Positions 15,526 to 23,889 of a stretch of DNA of 64,000 bases are shown one piece after another. The notes under the pieces were generated by a model. The model did no database searches. It was given only the letters and a program-made list of their open reading frames with translations, and was not told the origin of the DNA. The position numbers were made by a program, and so were the translations under genes. Where the stretch lies: NCBI GenBank assembly GCA_039808985.1, contig JBDHUC010000005.1, positions 1 through 64,000 of the forward strand, written 5' to 3'. Origin of the DNA: SXRF01 sp039808985 (GTDB lineage: Bacteria > Pseudomonadota > Alphaproteobacteria > Rickettsiales > SXRF01). Within the stretch, counting starts at the first letter, position 1, and each line of letters starts with the position of its first letter.

Positions 15526-16316
15526 TGGCTGGTTTTTCCAAATTCACTGCATCGTTTAATGCCTCCAGGGTAGCGGCGATGGAGTATCTTGGGCCACAGC
15601 ATTTTGCCATGCTCTTTATCCTGGCTGCCATATTCCATGCACTAGCCTATTGGGGCTGGACCATGATGCCGCCGCTGCGCATCATTGACATACCTGTTCA
15701 TGCTATGAATATCCGCCTTGGCGACAGCGATGTGCAACAGGTGCAGGATGATGATGAAAGCGCCCCGCAGCCATTGGTTGATAATACCGCGCAAATGGAA
15801 TCGGTTATGACCAAGCTTATACGCAAGCCGGTTTCAAAAGTTGCAAGGAAGGCACCGGCGCCAGTTCCCAGGGCTGATAAAATCAACGCTGACAAAATGG
15901 CCCAGCAGCCTTCTGCGGTAAGTGACAGGAGCGATTCCCCGCGCCAGTTCGTGCGCTTCAACCCGGCAGAAAAACCAACCGGAAATGACGGTTCTGCTAT
16001 CGGCAACAGCAGCGATAATGCCGCCGATGTAAAAGCCAGCTATGAGCAGATGATCTCGCTATGGATACAAAAATTCAAATTATACCCGGAGAAAGCAAGG
16101 GAGATGGGAATGCAGGGCAGCACTGTAGTGCGTATCCGCATCGACAGGCGCGGAAATATCCGTTGGAGCGAACTTGAAGGCAATACCGGATACCCCGAAC
16201 TTGACCGCGCGGCGCTGGACATGGTACGGCGCGCCAACCCTGTGCCTGCTGTGCCGGATGAATATCCTCCGGGCGAAATGTTTGAATTTCTTATCCCTGT
16301 GAATTACACATTGTAA
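15525..16316 (+). CDS. tonB: TonB-family energy transducer
   Basis: A 263-residue protein. A cytoplasmic N-terminus is followed by a membrane segment at about residues 27-45. A Pro/Lys/Gln-rich periplasmic spacer (about 80-165) leads to a C-terminal TonB domain with YPEKAREMGMQGSTVVRI, then GNIRWSELEGNTGYPELD and ANPVPAVPDEYP. It links the ExbB/ExbD motor to an outer-membrane receptor. No TonB-dependent receptor lies in the window, so the imported substrate is unknown. Confidence 0.88.
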   Translation: MAGFSKFTASFNASRVAAMEYLGPQHFAMLFILAAIFHALAYWGWTMMPPLRIIDIPVHAMNIRLGDSDVQQVQDDDESAPQPLVDNTAQMESVMTKLIRKPVSKVARKAPAPVPRADKINADKMAQQPSAVSDRSDSPRQFVRFNPAEKPTGNDGSAIGNSSDNAADVKASYEQMISLWIQKFKLYPEKAREMGMQGSTVVRIRIDRRGNIRWSELEGNTGYPELDRAALDMVRRANPVPAVPDEYPPGEMFEFLIPVNYTL

Positions 16317-16362
16317 TAATGAAGATACATTGTAACAATGTTTCTAAAGCGGAGGGAAAGTA

Positions 16363-18186
16363 ATGAGTTCATGCAGTGTTATAATGGTTGCAAAAAAAGG
16401 CGGGGAGCTGCTGTTCGCCGCAATTGAAACTGTGCTCACGCAGAAAAATCTCGCCGAACTTATTATAATTGATAACGGAAATACGCCAGATGTGATAGCC
16501 AGGCTGCAACAGCGCAGCCTGACCGAAGCGCGCATTAAAATCATCCCGCTTAAAGGCGAACTGAATTTTGCCAAGGGCTGTAATACGGCGGCCAGGCAGG
16601 CTACATCGGAATACCTGCTGCTGCTCAAGCCAGGATACCTGCTGCCACCTGATGCGATAGAAAATTTTATCGGGGCGCTGGTGGCAGAAAAAAACTCGGT
16701 GCTGTGCGGCGGTGTGGTTACGGGCTATGATGGCAGCATAAAGACCGTTTTCCGCCCTGCTATTGTAACGCCAAAATCTACATTGATGGATATTGTCGGG
16801 ATCAGGAAACGCGGGCAGAAAACTATCCCCGCCGCCGATAATATTGCCGGAAAAATCCCTTTTGAGGTGGCGACAATCTCCAGCGCCTGCATGTGCATAC
16901 GCGCTGGTGACTACAAGAAGCTTGCAGGTCTGGATGAGGAATTTTTCCCGCAGGATGAAGAGATAGATTTTGCGCTGCGCGTTCAGCAGATAGGCGGGAG
17001 GGTGCTGTGTGTGCCTGCGGTGCGTGTAACGCGTATGCCAAGCGCTGCGGATCAAATTTCAATCGCAAGGCAATTGCAGGAAACTAAAAACACCATACGC
17101 TATCTCAATAAATTTTTCTCGGCGCATGAACCATTTGGAACGTTGTTCCTGCTTAACCTGCTTATTATGTTCAACCTGTTTATGCATATGCTTTATAACG
17201 GGATAAGGGAGTTCCTGCAGGATTCGCGCAGCTACCTGAACGATCCGCAGGCGAAACGATTATTGGCGCTGGCTACAGGGCCGGTGAACCTGCAGAAGAA
17301 TGAGAAACTTGCCAGGAAAATCGTCCTGGTGACCGGCGCTACCAGCCAGACGGGATTATTCGTAATCCGCCGCCTTATTGCATCGGGCGCGGCTGTTCTT
17401 GCGGTAAGCCGTGGCGATGACATACCCTATAGCCATGAAAGCCTGCGCTGGATAAAGCGTGACCTTGCCAACCCGGCTTTTGACCTTGACGGATATTGCG
17501 TTGATTACGTGGTGCATTGCGCGCCGCTATGGCTGCTGCCTGCGCTGGTTCCGGCGCTGCATCAGGCAGAGGCAAAGCGCATTATAGCTTTCAGCTCTAC
17601 CTTGATATTTTCCAAATTGCTTGCCGCCAACAGCTTTGAAAAAGATTATGTGCATAAACTGCAAAATGCCGAGAACCTTCTGGCCGAGCGCTGCAGGGAA
17701 TTTACAATAAACTATACCATATTCCGGCCTACCCAGGTTTATGGCGTGGGGCTTGATTGCGGGGTAAGCAGTATTGCGAAATTTATCCGCCGTTTTGGTT
17801 ATATATTTGTGTATCCTCCTGCTTTTGGCCGCCGCCAGCCTGTGCATGTTGATGATTTGTCAATTGCTGTGGTGCAGGCGATGGATAATGAAAATAGTTA
17901 TGAAAAATCGTATAATTTAAGCGGCGGCGATGTGCTTACCTACCGTGAAATGCTAGCCAGGCTGTTTACACTGTTTGGCCGCAAACAACAGATAATAAGC
18001 ACCAGCCTGCTGCCTTTCGCGCTGGATATTGCTGGTAAAATATCGCGCAATAAATTCATTAACGGGGAAATTGCCAGACGTATGAATGACGATATGGTGT
18101 TTTTCCATGATGACGCCAAGCGCGATTTCGGATTTCATCCACGCGGGTTTTTAAGTGGTGGGATCAAGGATATTGAAGGGTTTTAG
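16363..18186 (+). CDS. Glycosyltransferase family 2 / NAD(P)-dependent epimerase fusion
   Basis: A 607-residue two-domain protein. Residues 1 to about 235 are a GT-A family 2 glycosyltransferase: VTQKNL-type start, LIIIDNGN, LNFAKGCNTAARQA, and FFPQDEEIDFALR, the acidic ED motif. A hydrophobic segment follows at about 259-277. Residues 319-607 are an extended SDR domain: Rossmann motif VTGATSQTGLF, HVDDLSIAVVQAM, and YNLSGGDVLTYREML. The YxxxK catalytic pair appears as YVHKLQNAENL. It probably builds and modifies a surface sugar at the membrane. The fusion is unusual and the frame shows no break. Confidence 0.8.
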   Translation: MSSCSVIMVAKKGGELLFAAIETVLTQKNLAELIIIDNGNTPDVIARLQQRSLTEARIKIIPLKGELNFAKGCNTAARQATSEYLLLLKPGYLLPPDAIENFIGALVAEKNSVLCGGVVTGYDGSIKTVFRPAIVTPKSTLMDIVGIRKRGQKTIPAADNIAGKIPFEVATISSACMCIRAGDYKKLAGLDEEFFPQDEEIDFALRVQQIGGRVLCVPAVRVTRMPSAADQISIARQLQETKNTIRYLNKFFSAHEPFGTLFLLNLLIMFNLFMHMLYNGIREFLQDSRSYLNDPQAKRLLALATGPVNLQKNEKLARKIVLVTGATSQTGLFVIRRLIASGAAVLAVSRGDDIPYSHESLRWIKRDLANPAFDLDGYCVDYVVHCAPLWLLPALVPALHQAEAKRIIAFSSTLIFSKLLAANSFEKDYVHKLQNAENLLAERCREFTINYTIFRPTQVYGVGLDCGVSSIAKFIRRFGYIFVYPPAFGRRQPVHVDDLSIAVVQAMDNENSYEKSYNLSGGDVLTYREMLARLFTLFGRKQQIISTSLLPFALDIAGKISRNKFINGEIARRMNDDMVFFHDDAKRDFGFHPRGFLSGGIKDIEGF

Positions 18187-18221
18187 GTTCTGGACATTCA
18201 AACCATAACTTGCTGCAAATG

Positions 18222-18536
18222 CCGTCATTGCGAGAATTTTCATAGAAAATTCGTGGCAATTCATTCTTTGTTTTGTGCTGTTATCCTGCGAATGCGTGAG
18301 CATTGCGCAGGAACTTGGGATATTTTCCCAGCTTGTCATGCCGCCGCAGGGCGGCATCCGGTATTAAGACTAAGCCCCAGACCCCGCAATAAATGCGGGG
18401 TGACAGGTGTAGTGCGGGGTGACAGGTGGAGCAGGGTGGCAGCGTAGTCACTCCTATTGATACAGATCCTGTGCAGTCGCTCCGCGCCTCACAGGATGAC
18501 ATTGCAGTCGCTCCGCTCCTCACAGGATGACAAAGA
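18222..18536. repeat. Mosaic of nested palindromic repeats
   Basis: The 400-base gap holds parts of at least four repeat types. GTCATTGCGAG...GTGGCAATTC is at 18225-18260. The left half of the two-hairpin element (TTATCCTGCG...CGCAGGA) is at 18280-18312. GTCATGCCGCCGCAGGGCGG is at 18335-18360. GACCCCGC/GCGGGGTGACAGG occurs with a partial second copy at 18379-18425. The right half of the two-hairpin element is at 18462-18501, with a second copy of its end at 18502-18532. The halves of one element are separated by the others, which suggests serial insertion. Confidence 0.7.
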
Positions 18537-18583
18537 GCTGTCAGTCACCGAATATTTTTGGCTTTTACAGTGGTGCCAGCTAT

Positions 18584-18688
18584 TAGAGCATTTTCCATTT
18601 AATCGTGCGTGTTGTTATCCTTCGTCTCATGTACTATTGTACACTTCGCCTCGGATGCCTAACGCACAACTAAAGCGAAAACGCTCTA
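18584..18688. repeat. 105-bp palindromic element, copy 3
   Basis: A complete copy between convergent genes. Its last three bases (CTA, 18686-18688) are the reverse complement of TAG and supply the stop codon of the minus-strand gene that follows. Confidence 0.92.
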
Positions 18689-19690
18689 GCGGGTCTTTAT
18701 CTGCTGCGGCAGTATTGCTGGAGTAGAAGATGGGAAGGCTAATGCCGGGTCACTATAACTAATATCAGGTTTTGATACGTGTTTCAGCGAATCATTCAGC
18801 GCTACGTTCGCGAGGTTGGCCTGACCCACTATGGTCGCTAATTTATTGGACATTGACCCCTGAATATCATCTGCCCTTATCGAATCTTTCGGCATTATAT
18901 TAAAAACCGTAAGATTTCCGTTGTTGATCGATGTAACCAGTTCAGCCCCACCTTCAAATTCGGCGAGGGATATTTTTTTAACCGCAGGCTTATAAGCTGC
19001 TACAGAATCGCTGGAGGTTAAATCTATAACATTACTAGTAAGGTTGCTTATGACTATTGTGTGCGGGAATACGTTTGTGGCTTGATATTTCAAGGGATAG
19101 TTTTCTGGGGCATCCTTGCCATCATTAGCTTTTTGTGGATTATGCATTGCTATTGCGCCTGTAAATACCCCATACCTCGTAACACTCATTCCAGATTCCG
19201 CCAGCAGGATATTTGCAATTGGGGCGATATGGCGGCATATTAGCTCATCTTTTTTGAACTCAGCTAAATTTACCGGATCTGCCTGGTTGGCCCGTGAAAT
19301 ATCATTATGCAGGCTTGGTATGTGATCCTGCTCTTTGGTAGGTGATAATTTAAAAGCAGGATTATAGACGCCAAATTCTGAGTGGAATTTATCATTTAAA
19401 ACTATGGTGATTTCTTTTTCTATACTGGCAATTCTGGCAAGATCATCAGGATTTTTGGGATTTAGGCTTAAGAGCAGTTCGCCATAGCTCTTCCCGGTTT
19501 GGGGATCAATTTTAGCTTTTAGCTCCTGCGCTGTTTCAAGGCAGGCGATAAAGCGCTTGTCATCTTTGTTTATTATGTAATCCGGTTTTCCATTCTGATC
19601 CCAGTCTACCCCTTGCGCATCCTGCTGCGGGGTTGCTGCCCTGAATTTAGCATTGGTTAGGAAATCAACTATATTATCCCAGATCGCCAT
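18686..19690 (-). CDS. Unrecognised 334-residue protein with QIKTR tail
   Basis: I do not recognise the family. The start is MAIWDNIVDFLTNAKFRA, followed by a segment DWDQNGKPDYIINKDDKRF that resembles a Ca-binding-like acidic loop. No signal peptide or membrane span is visible. The C-terminus is Ser/Pro-rich and ends ILPQQIKTR. The next gene upstream ends PQQQIKTR, and the nucleotides around both stops match (CAGATAAAGACCCGCTA). This implies shared ancestry of the tails or a common C-terminal signal. The stop codon lies in palindrome copy 3. Confidence 0.7.
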   Translation of the reverse strand: MAIWDNIVDFLTNAKFRAATPQQDAQGVDWDQNGKPDYIINKDDKRFIACLETAQELKAKIDPQTGKSYGELLLSLNPKNPDDLARIASIEKEITIVLNDKFHSEFGVYNPAFKLSPTKEQDHIPSLHNDISRANQADPVNLAEFKKDELICRHIAPIANILLAESGMSVTRYGVFTGAIAMHNPQKANDGKDAPENYPLKYQATNVFPHTIVISNLTSNVIDLTSSDSVAAYKPAVKKISLAEFEGGAELVTSINNGNLTVFNIMPKDSIRADDIQGSMSNKLATIVGQANLANVALNDSLKHVSKPDISYSDPALAFPSSTPAILPQQIKTR

Positions 19691-19696
19691 AATATT

Positions 19697-20323
19697 TTAG
19701 CGGGTCTTTATCTGCTGCTGTGGCGCTGTCGGGGTAGAAGGCGGGGGGGTTAATTCCGAGCCTGTATACACAACTCCTGCTGCGAGTCCTGCTTCCACTG
19801 CATTTTTAATGTCTGGATGCACAAAATGATCGGCGATATTCTTAGGTGTTGACCCATCATCGCCCATGAATTTTTGAAGTGGCCCACTATTGCCACGGTT
19901 TGCCTGTTCCATAATAAAATCCAGCTTTTTCTGCAGCTTTTGCGGGGAATCGGCTTTATAAACAGTGGTATATTCATTGGCGCTGCCAAGCTTGATTGGC
20001 TTGCCCTTTGTTAATTCCTCGGCTGATGTTTTTCCTGAAACAAGCTGGTAAGCTTCCTGTGGATTATTGGAAAGATTTATTATATTTCCGGTTTCCTTGC
20101 TTATCAATATGGCCTGCGGGCTATCAGAAACCTGTGCCTGCCATTTGTAATTATTGCTGTTTATTCCAAATGAGGCTTTTGTAACGGTGGCGATTTCAAC
20201 ATCTATCCCAGCGTCTTTAAACTCTTTGGCAATCGCAACTGGATTCAGCGCACCTTTTTTCTGGGCATCGGATAGTATAACATTTGTTACCGATTGCTCT
20301 ATCTGTGCCTTTGTTAATTCCAT
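19697..20323 (-). CDS. Unrecognised 208-residue protein with QIKTR tail
   Basis: Start MELTKAQIEQSVTNVILSD. A mixed alpha/beta pattern follows (YKWQAQVSDSPQAILISKE, then YTTVYKADSPQKLQKKL). The Pro/Thr-rich C-terminus is PPPSTPTAPQQQIKTR. There is no signal peptide or membrane helix. The gene lies 6 bases upstream of its minus-strand neighbour, so the two are probably co-transcribed. The shared tail suggests they are processed, exported or bound by the same partner; this is inference only. Confidence 0.7.
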   Translation of the reverse strand: MELTKAQIEQSVTNVILSDAQKKGALNPVAIAKEFKDAGIDVEIATVTKASFGINSNNYKWQAQVSDSPQAILISKETGNIINLSNNPQEAYQLVSGKTSAEELTKGKPIKLGSANEYTTVYKADSPQKLQKKLDFIMEQANRGNSGPLQKFMGDDGSTPKNIADHFVHPDIKNAVEAGLAAGVVYTGSELTPPPSTPTAPQQQIKTR

Positions 20324-20344
20324 AATTGCCGTGCTTCTGTCTGT

Positions 20345-20390
20345 TTTTTAATATGTATGTTAATGTGCATGTTAATGGGCATGACCATAA
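20345..20390. repeat. Short TATGTTAATG word repeat in a gene-free stretch
   Basis: Three tandem variants of ATGTTAATGNGCATG lie in the 243-base interval between divergent genes (20324-20566). Promoters for both directions are expected here, but no convincing -35/-10 pair was found. Confidence 0.4.
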
Positions 20391-20566
20391 CTTAGCATAG
20401 TAATGTGACGGTTTTATTACTGAAGTTTAAGTTTTTTAAGAATTTTTTATGACAAATGGTGGTTTTTGGAAAATAAACCTGCAAATAGATGAAAAATAAC
20501 GATTTGCAAGCCATGAATTTTCTGCGAATATGCCTGGCATAGCAATCTTACACCCGGAGTTTTTTG

Positions 20567-21436
20567 ATGCGTATCGCTTACGTAAATGGCAGCTATATTG
20601 ATAATGCGCGTGCCAGCGTGCATATTGAGGACCGGGGCTACCAGTTTGCTGATGGAATTTACGAATATATAGCATTTTACAATTGGTTGCTGCTTGATGG
20701 CGACCTGCATTTCAAGCGCCTTGAGCGCAGCCTGCGTGAGCTGGAAATAGCCATGCCGGTTACGCCTGTGGCGCTTAAGCTCATTGTCCGCGAAATTATA
20801 GAGCGCAACGGGCGCGAAGATGGCGGGCTTTATATACAGGTGACGCGAGGGGTTGCGCCGCGCAACCATATCTATCCTAAAAATGTACGCCCATCTTTGG
20901 TTATGACTGTTTGTGGCGCGAAAACGCCCAAGAAATCAGAGTTTGAAAATGGTGTGAAAATCATTAGTTGCCATGATAACCGCTGGGAGAGGCGCGACAT
21001 TAAATCTATTTCGCTGCTTCCTAACATCATGGCCAAGCAGGAGGCCAGCCGCCAGAAAATGCGCGAGGCGTTGCTGGTTGAAAAAGATGGCACTGTCAAT
21101 GAAGGCTCGGCCTCGAATTTCTTTATGGTAACAAAATCCGGGGCGCTTGTTACCCATCCCGCTGATAATGATGTCCTGCCGGGAATTACCCGTGATGTGC
21201 TGCTGAAACTTGCGAATAAATCCGGCGTTGAAGTTGAGGAGCGTAAATTTTCTATAGCCGAGGCAAAGGCGGCTGGGGAAGCATTCATAACATCCACCAG
21301 CATTAATGTGCTGCCGGTTGTAAAGATTGATGACAGGCTGGTGGGTAAGGGCGTGGTTGGTGAAGTTACGCGCAAATTGCAGAAGCTTTATAATACGCAT
21401 ATTTATAAGAATACGGGGAAGAATTTTGATAATTAG
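20567..21436 (+). CDS. dat: D-amino-acid aminotransferase (class IV PLP enzyme)
   Basis: A class IV transaminase of about 289 residues. Motifs: YVNGSYIDNARASVHIEDRG, ADGIYEYIAFYN, LYIQVTRGVAPRNH, the PLP lysine in SISLLPNIMAKQEA, and GTVNEGSASNFFMV with LPGITRDVLL. The RGVAPRNH motif favours D-alanine aminotransferase over branched-chain aminotransferase, so a role in D-Ala/D-Glu supply for peptidoglycan is likely. The ATG at 20567 has CGGAG seven bases upstream. The TAG stop (21434-21436) is the first triplet of palindrome copy 4. Confidence 0.85.
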   Translation: MRIAYVNGSYIDNARASVHIEDRGYQFADGIYEYIAFYNWLLLDGDLHFKRLERSLRELEIAMPVTPVALKLIVREIIERNGREDGGLYIQVTRGVAPRNHIYPKNVRPSLVMTVCGAKTPKKSEFENGVKIISCHDNRWERRDIKSISLLPNIMAKQEASRQKMREALLVEKDGTVNEGSASNFFMVTKSGALVTHPADNDVLPGITRDVLLKLANKSGVEVEERKFSIAEAKAAGEAFITSTSINVLPVVKIDDRLVGKGVVGEVTRKLQKLYNTHIYKNTGKNFDN

Positions 21437-21538
21437 AGCATTTTCCATTTAATCGTGCGTGTTGTTATCCTTCGTCTCATGTACTATTGTACACTTCGCC
21501 TCGGATGCCTAACGCACAATCAAAGCGAAAACGCTCTA
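21434..21538. repeat. 105-bp palindromic element, copy 4
   Basis: A complete copy whose TAG is the stop codon of the upstream transaminase gene. Immediately after it, GAGCGAAAATGCTCTAG (21538-21554) repeats the element's end, as if a small terminal fragment were duplicated. Confidence 0.92.
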
Positions 21539-21571
21539 GAGCGAAAATGCTCTAGTGTTGGTGGGAGTGTT

Positions 21572-21697
21572 AGTGTCGTCCTGCGAATGCGTAAGCATTG
21601 CGCAGGATCTTAGAACTATTGATGCAGATCCTGTGCAGTCGCTACGCGCCTCACAGGATGACGTTGTTGCGGCTGTGCGCCTCACAGGATTGACAAA
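21572..21697. repeat. Two-hairpin ATGAC repeat with duplicated right end
   Basis: GTCGTCCTGCG...CGCAGGATCT, then AGATCCTGTG...CACAGGATGAC, followed by a second right end CGCCTCACAGGATTGACA. The same duplication of the right end occurs at 18502-18532. Confidence 0.75.
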
Positions 21698-21706
21698 AGG
21701 AATTAT

Positions 21707-22372
21707 ATGAAACTGCCAAAACCAAAAGCGATTATTTTTGATTGGGACAATACATTGGTAAATACCTGGCCGGTTATCCATGATGCGCTCAATGCCACAT
21801 TCGCTGAAAACGGCCTGCCGCTGTGGACAATCGAACAGACCAAGTTGCGGGTGCGCAAATCCATGCGTGATTCCTTCCCGGAAATCTTCGGCGAGAACTG
21901 GCAGGCAGCAGGGGCGGCATACCAGGCGCATTACCGCGCCAGCCATTTAAGCAAGCTTGATGCACTGCCGCTGGCGCGTGAGATGCTGGAAGAAGTAAAA
22001 AAACGTGGGATTTACAGCGTGGTGGTGAGTAATAAGCGCGGTGAGAATTTACGCAAGGAAGCGCAGCATATCGGCTGGTATGATTTGTTTGATAATATAA
22101 CCGGGGCCGATGATGCGGCGCGTGACAAGCCATTTGCCGACCCGGTGCATCTTGCGCTGGCGGGAAGCGGAATCCAGCCTTCCCCTGATATATGGTTCAT
22201 TGGTGATAGCGAAATTGACCTTGAATGCGCGAAAAATACCGGCTGCACTGCGATATTATATGGCGATGAAGCAAGCGCCCATCCGGAGTATAACTCTACG
22301 CATTACCGTGGTTTTCCTTACAGCGCGCATGTGCTGCACCACGGTCAGACGCTGGGGCTGCTTGGAGAGTAG
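21707..22372 (+). CDS. HAD-superfamily phosphatase (phosphoglycolate phosphatase-like)
   Basis: A 221-residue HAD hydrolase. Motif I is IIFDWDNTLVNTW (DxDxT), motif II is SVVVSNKRGE, motif III is the Lys in DKPFADP, and motif IV is WFIGDSEIDLECA. The helical cap between motifs I and II is typical of the Gph/PGP subfamily. Substrate cannot be fixed. AAAGGA precedes the ATG. It follows a repeat block. Confidence 0.85.
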   Translation: MKLPKPKAIIFDWDNTLVNTWPVIHDALNATFAENGLPLWTIEQTKLRVRKSMRDSFPEIFGENWQAAGAAYQAHYRASHLSKLDALPLAREMLEEVKKRGIYSVVVSNKRGENLRKEAQHIGWYDLFDNITGADDAARDKPFADPVHLALAGSGIQPSPDIWFIGDSEIDLECAKNTGCTAILYGDEASAHPEYNSTHYRGFPYSAHVLHHGQTLGLLGE

Positions 22373-22449
22373 TTCGTAGTAGTTACTTCTCCCTCTGTGA
22401 GAAGGTTAGTACGCCTACTCGTAATGACGATAGAAATAAAGCCGTTCGG

Positions 22450-23790
22450 CTATCGACTTGCGATCCGCACCATGCTTGCATGAGGTTCTGGTGTTTTAAG
22501 CGGTACTTTTGCTTCCTGCTGCGTAACTTCGCATACCTCAAAGGATTGCTTGTAATCCTTGCGCATGGATTCCGCTGTTTCAGCAAGGTAAGCGGCTATA
22601 CTCGCTGCAAATTTTTTCTCATCAGGGCTTTTTATACGGTCCATATTTTTTAGAATGGATCCGGCCATGTCGTTGCTATCACCGGCAATTGCCAGGCCCT
22701 TAGTGTCGGGGCGGCAGTCATGGGTTCGCAGGTGAAAATCGGCTCCATTGGAGCTTTTTCCCTTTTCTATTAATGGATCACGGCTATCTCCAGTTCTCAA
22801 GGTTATTACCGGGATGCCCAGGGCTTCATCAACGTTGCCGTTCGACTTATCTAAAGTAGAGATAAAATTTTTAATATCACCGATAATTATATATTTATTA
22901 TGATGCTCATCTTTATTGAAGATCGGCCTTAATAGCTGGGAATCCCGTATATCATCAGTCAGTATGAAATTATTTCTCGCAATGGCATGCTGCTGCGCCG
23001 GTAACGATCTGGAACCATTATCCTGTAATATACTGTTAATGGCCTCCAGGGATACATTGTTTTCCTTGGCGCTTAATACCAGGCTTGCGATGTTCATACT
23101 CTCTTTGTAGGCAGCGTATTCCTTAGAAGAGCTTGGCGTCTTTTCCATATTGATGGAAATATCGGCTATTATATTTTTAACCTGATCCTTGGAGAGTTTA
23201 TTTAAAGTTTCTATATCATCGGGATTCCCTACAACATATACAACGCCAACACCTTTGTCATGAAAGTGCTTCATATTCTTTGTGACCAGTGCAATTTCGG
23301 CGCTATTATCACCCACACCAGCAAACGCAAGCCCATTGTTCTTGCCAAGTAGCTGGTTAAATAATTCCTCCTGCGTTTTTGTGTCTGGGTCTATGTCCGT
23401 TTTTTTTCCTGCTTTGGCGGTTATATAATCCCTGCTGAATATTTTGTTAATTTGTTCCGTATCATAGACCTCTTTATGGTAATCATTGTGTTCTTCCTTC
23501 CATTTTGCAAATTTCTCCTTTGCCTTATCCATAATCAGGCCATAATCGGATTGGTTTATTCTGCTGCTTAATTCTCCTATTTTAGCATTATAATTTTCTT
23601 CCGCTTTGGAGAAATCAGCGCTTCTTATGAAATTACCTTTTCCAGCGCTCCTATTTATGTCAGCAAAATCATTGAAAAGTTCGATTCTGGCATTAAATAT
23701 CATATCAACCGCCTCGTCAGTAGTCAGTGGATTTGACCCCCCTGGCTGAAGGCTGGATATGTTAGTTTTTGATTCATTTCCCTTGGCCAT
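22450..23790 (-). CDS. Unrecognised protein with a degenerate TIKI/ChaN-like segment
   Basis: A 446-residue cytoplasmic-looking protein. Residues about 150-332 follow the order of the TIKI/EreA/ChaN fold as seen in Pasteurella-toxin-like effector domains. LAFAGVGDNSAEIALVTKNM and DKGVGVVYV come first, later LVLSAKENNVSLEAI, then NKYIIIGDIKNFI and GIPVITLRTGD. The positions where that family has G-E-x-H and G-x-x-H read GVGD and IGDI, so the metal ligands appear lost. The N-terminal 140 residues are charged and helical. The tail ends ASMVRIASR. Fold assignment is my inference from pattern; the gene itself looks real. Confidence 0.6.
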   Translation of the reverse strand: MAKGNESKTNISSLQPGGSNPLTTDEAVDMIFNARIELFNDFADINRSAGKGNFIRSADFSKAEENYNAKIGELSSRINQSDYGLIMDKAKEKFAKWKEEHNDYHKEVYDTEQINKIFSRDYITAKAGKKTDIDPDTKTQEELFNQLLGKNNGLAFAGVGDNSAEIALVTKNMKHFHDKGVGVVYVVGNPDDIETLNKLSKDQVKNIIADISINMEKTPSSSKEYAAYKESMNIASLVLSAKENNVSLEAINSILQDNGSRSLPAQQHAIARNNFILTDDIRDSQLLRPIFNKDEHHNKYIIIGDIKNFISTLDKSNGNVDEALGIPVITLRTGDSRDPLIEKGKSSNGADFHLRTHDCRPDTKGLAIAGDSNDMAGSILKNMDRIKSPDEKKFAASIAAYLAETAESMRKDYKQSFEVCEVTQQEAKVPLKTPEPHASMVRIASR

Positions 23791-23889
23791 TTTTCTGCTC
23801 CTTGCATTGTTCCTGTTAAGGCATCTGCATACGATTATAGCGTATTAGTTGCTTAGAAATATATTACAGTTTTATGAATATTAATAATT

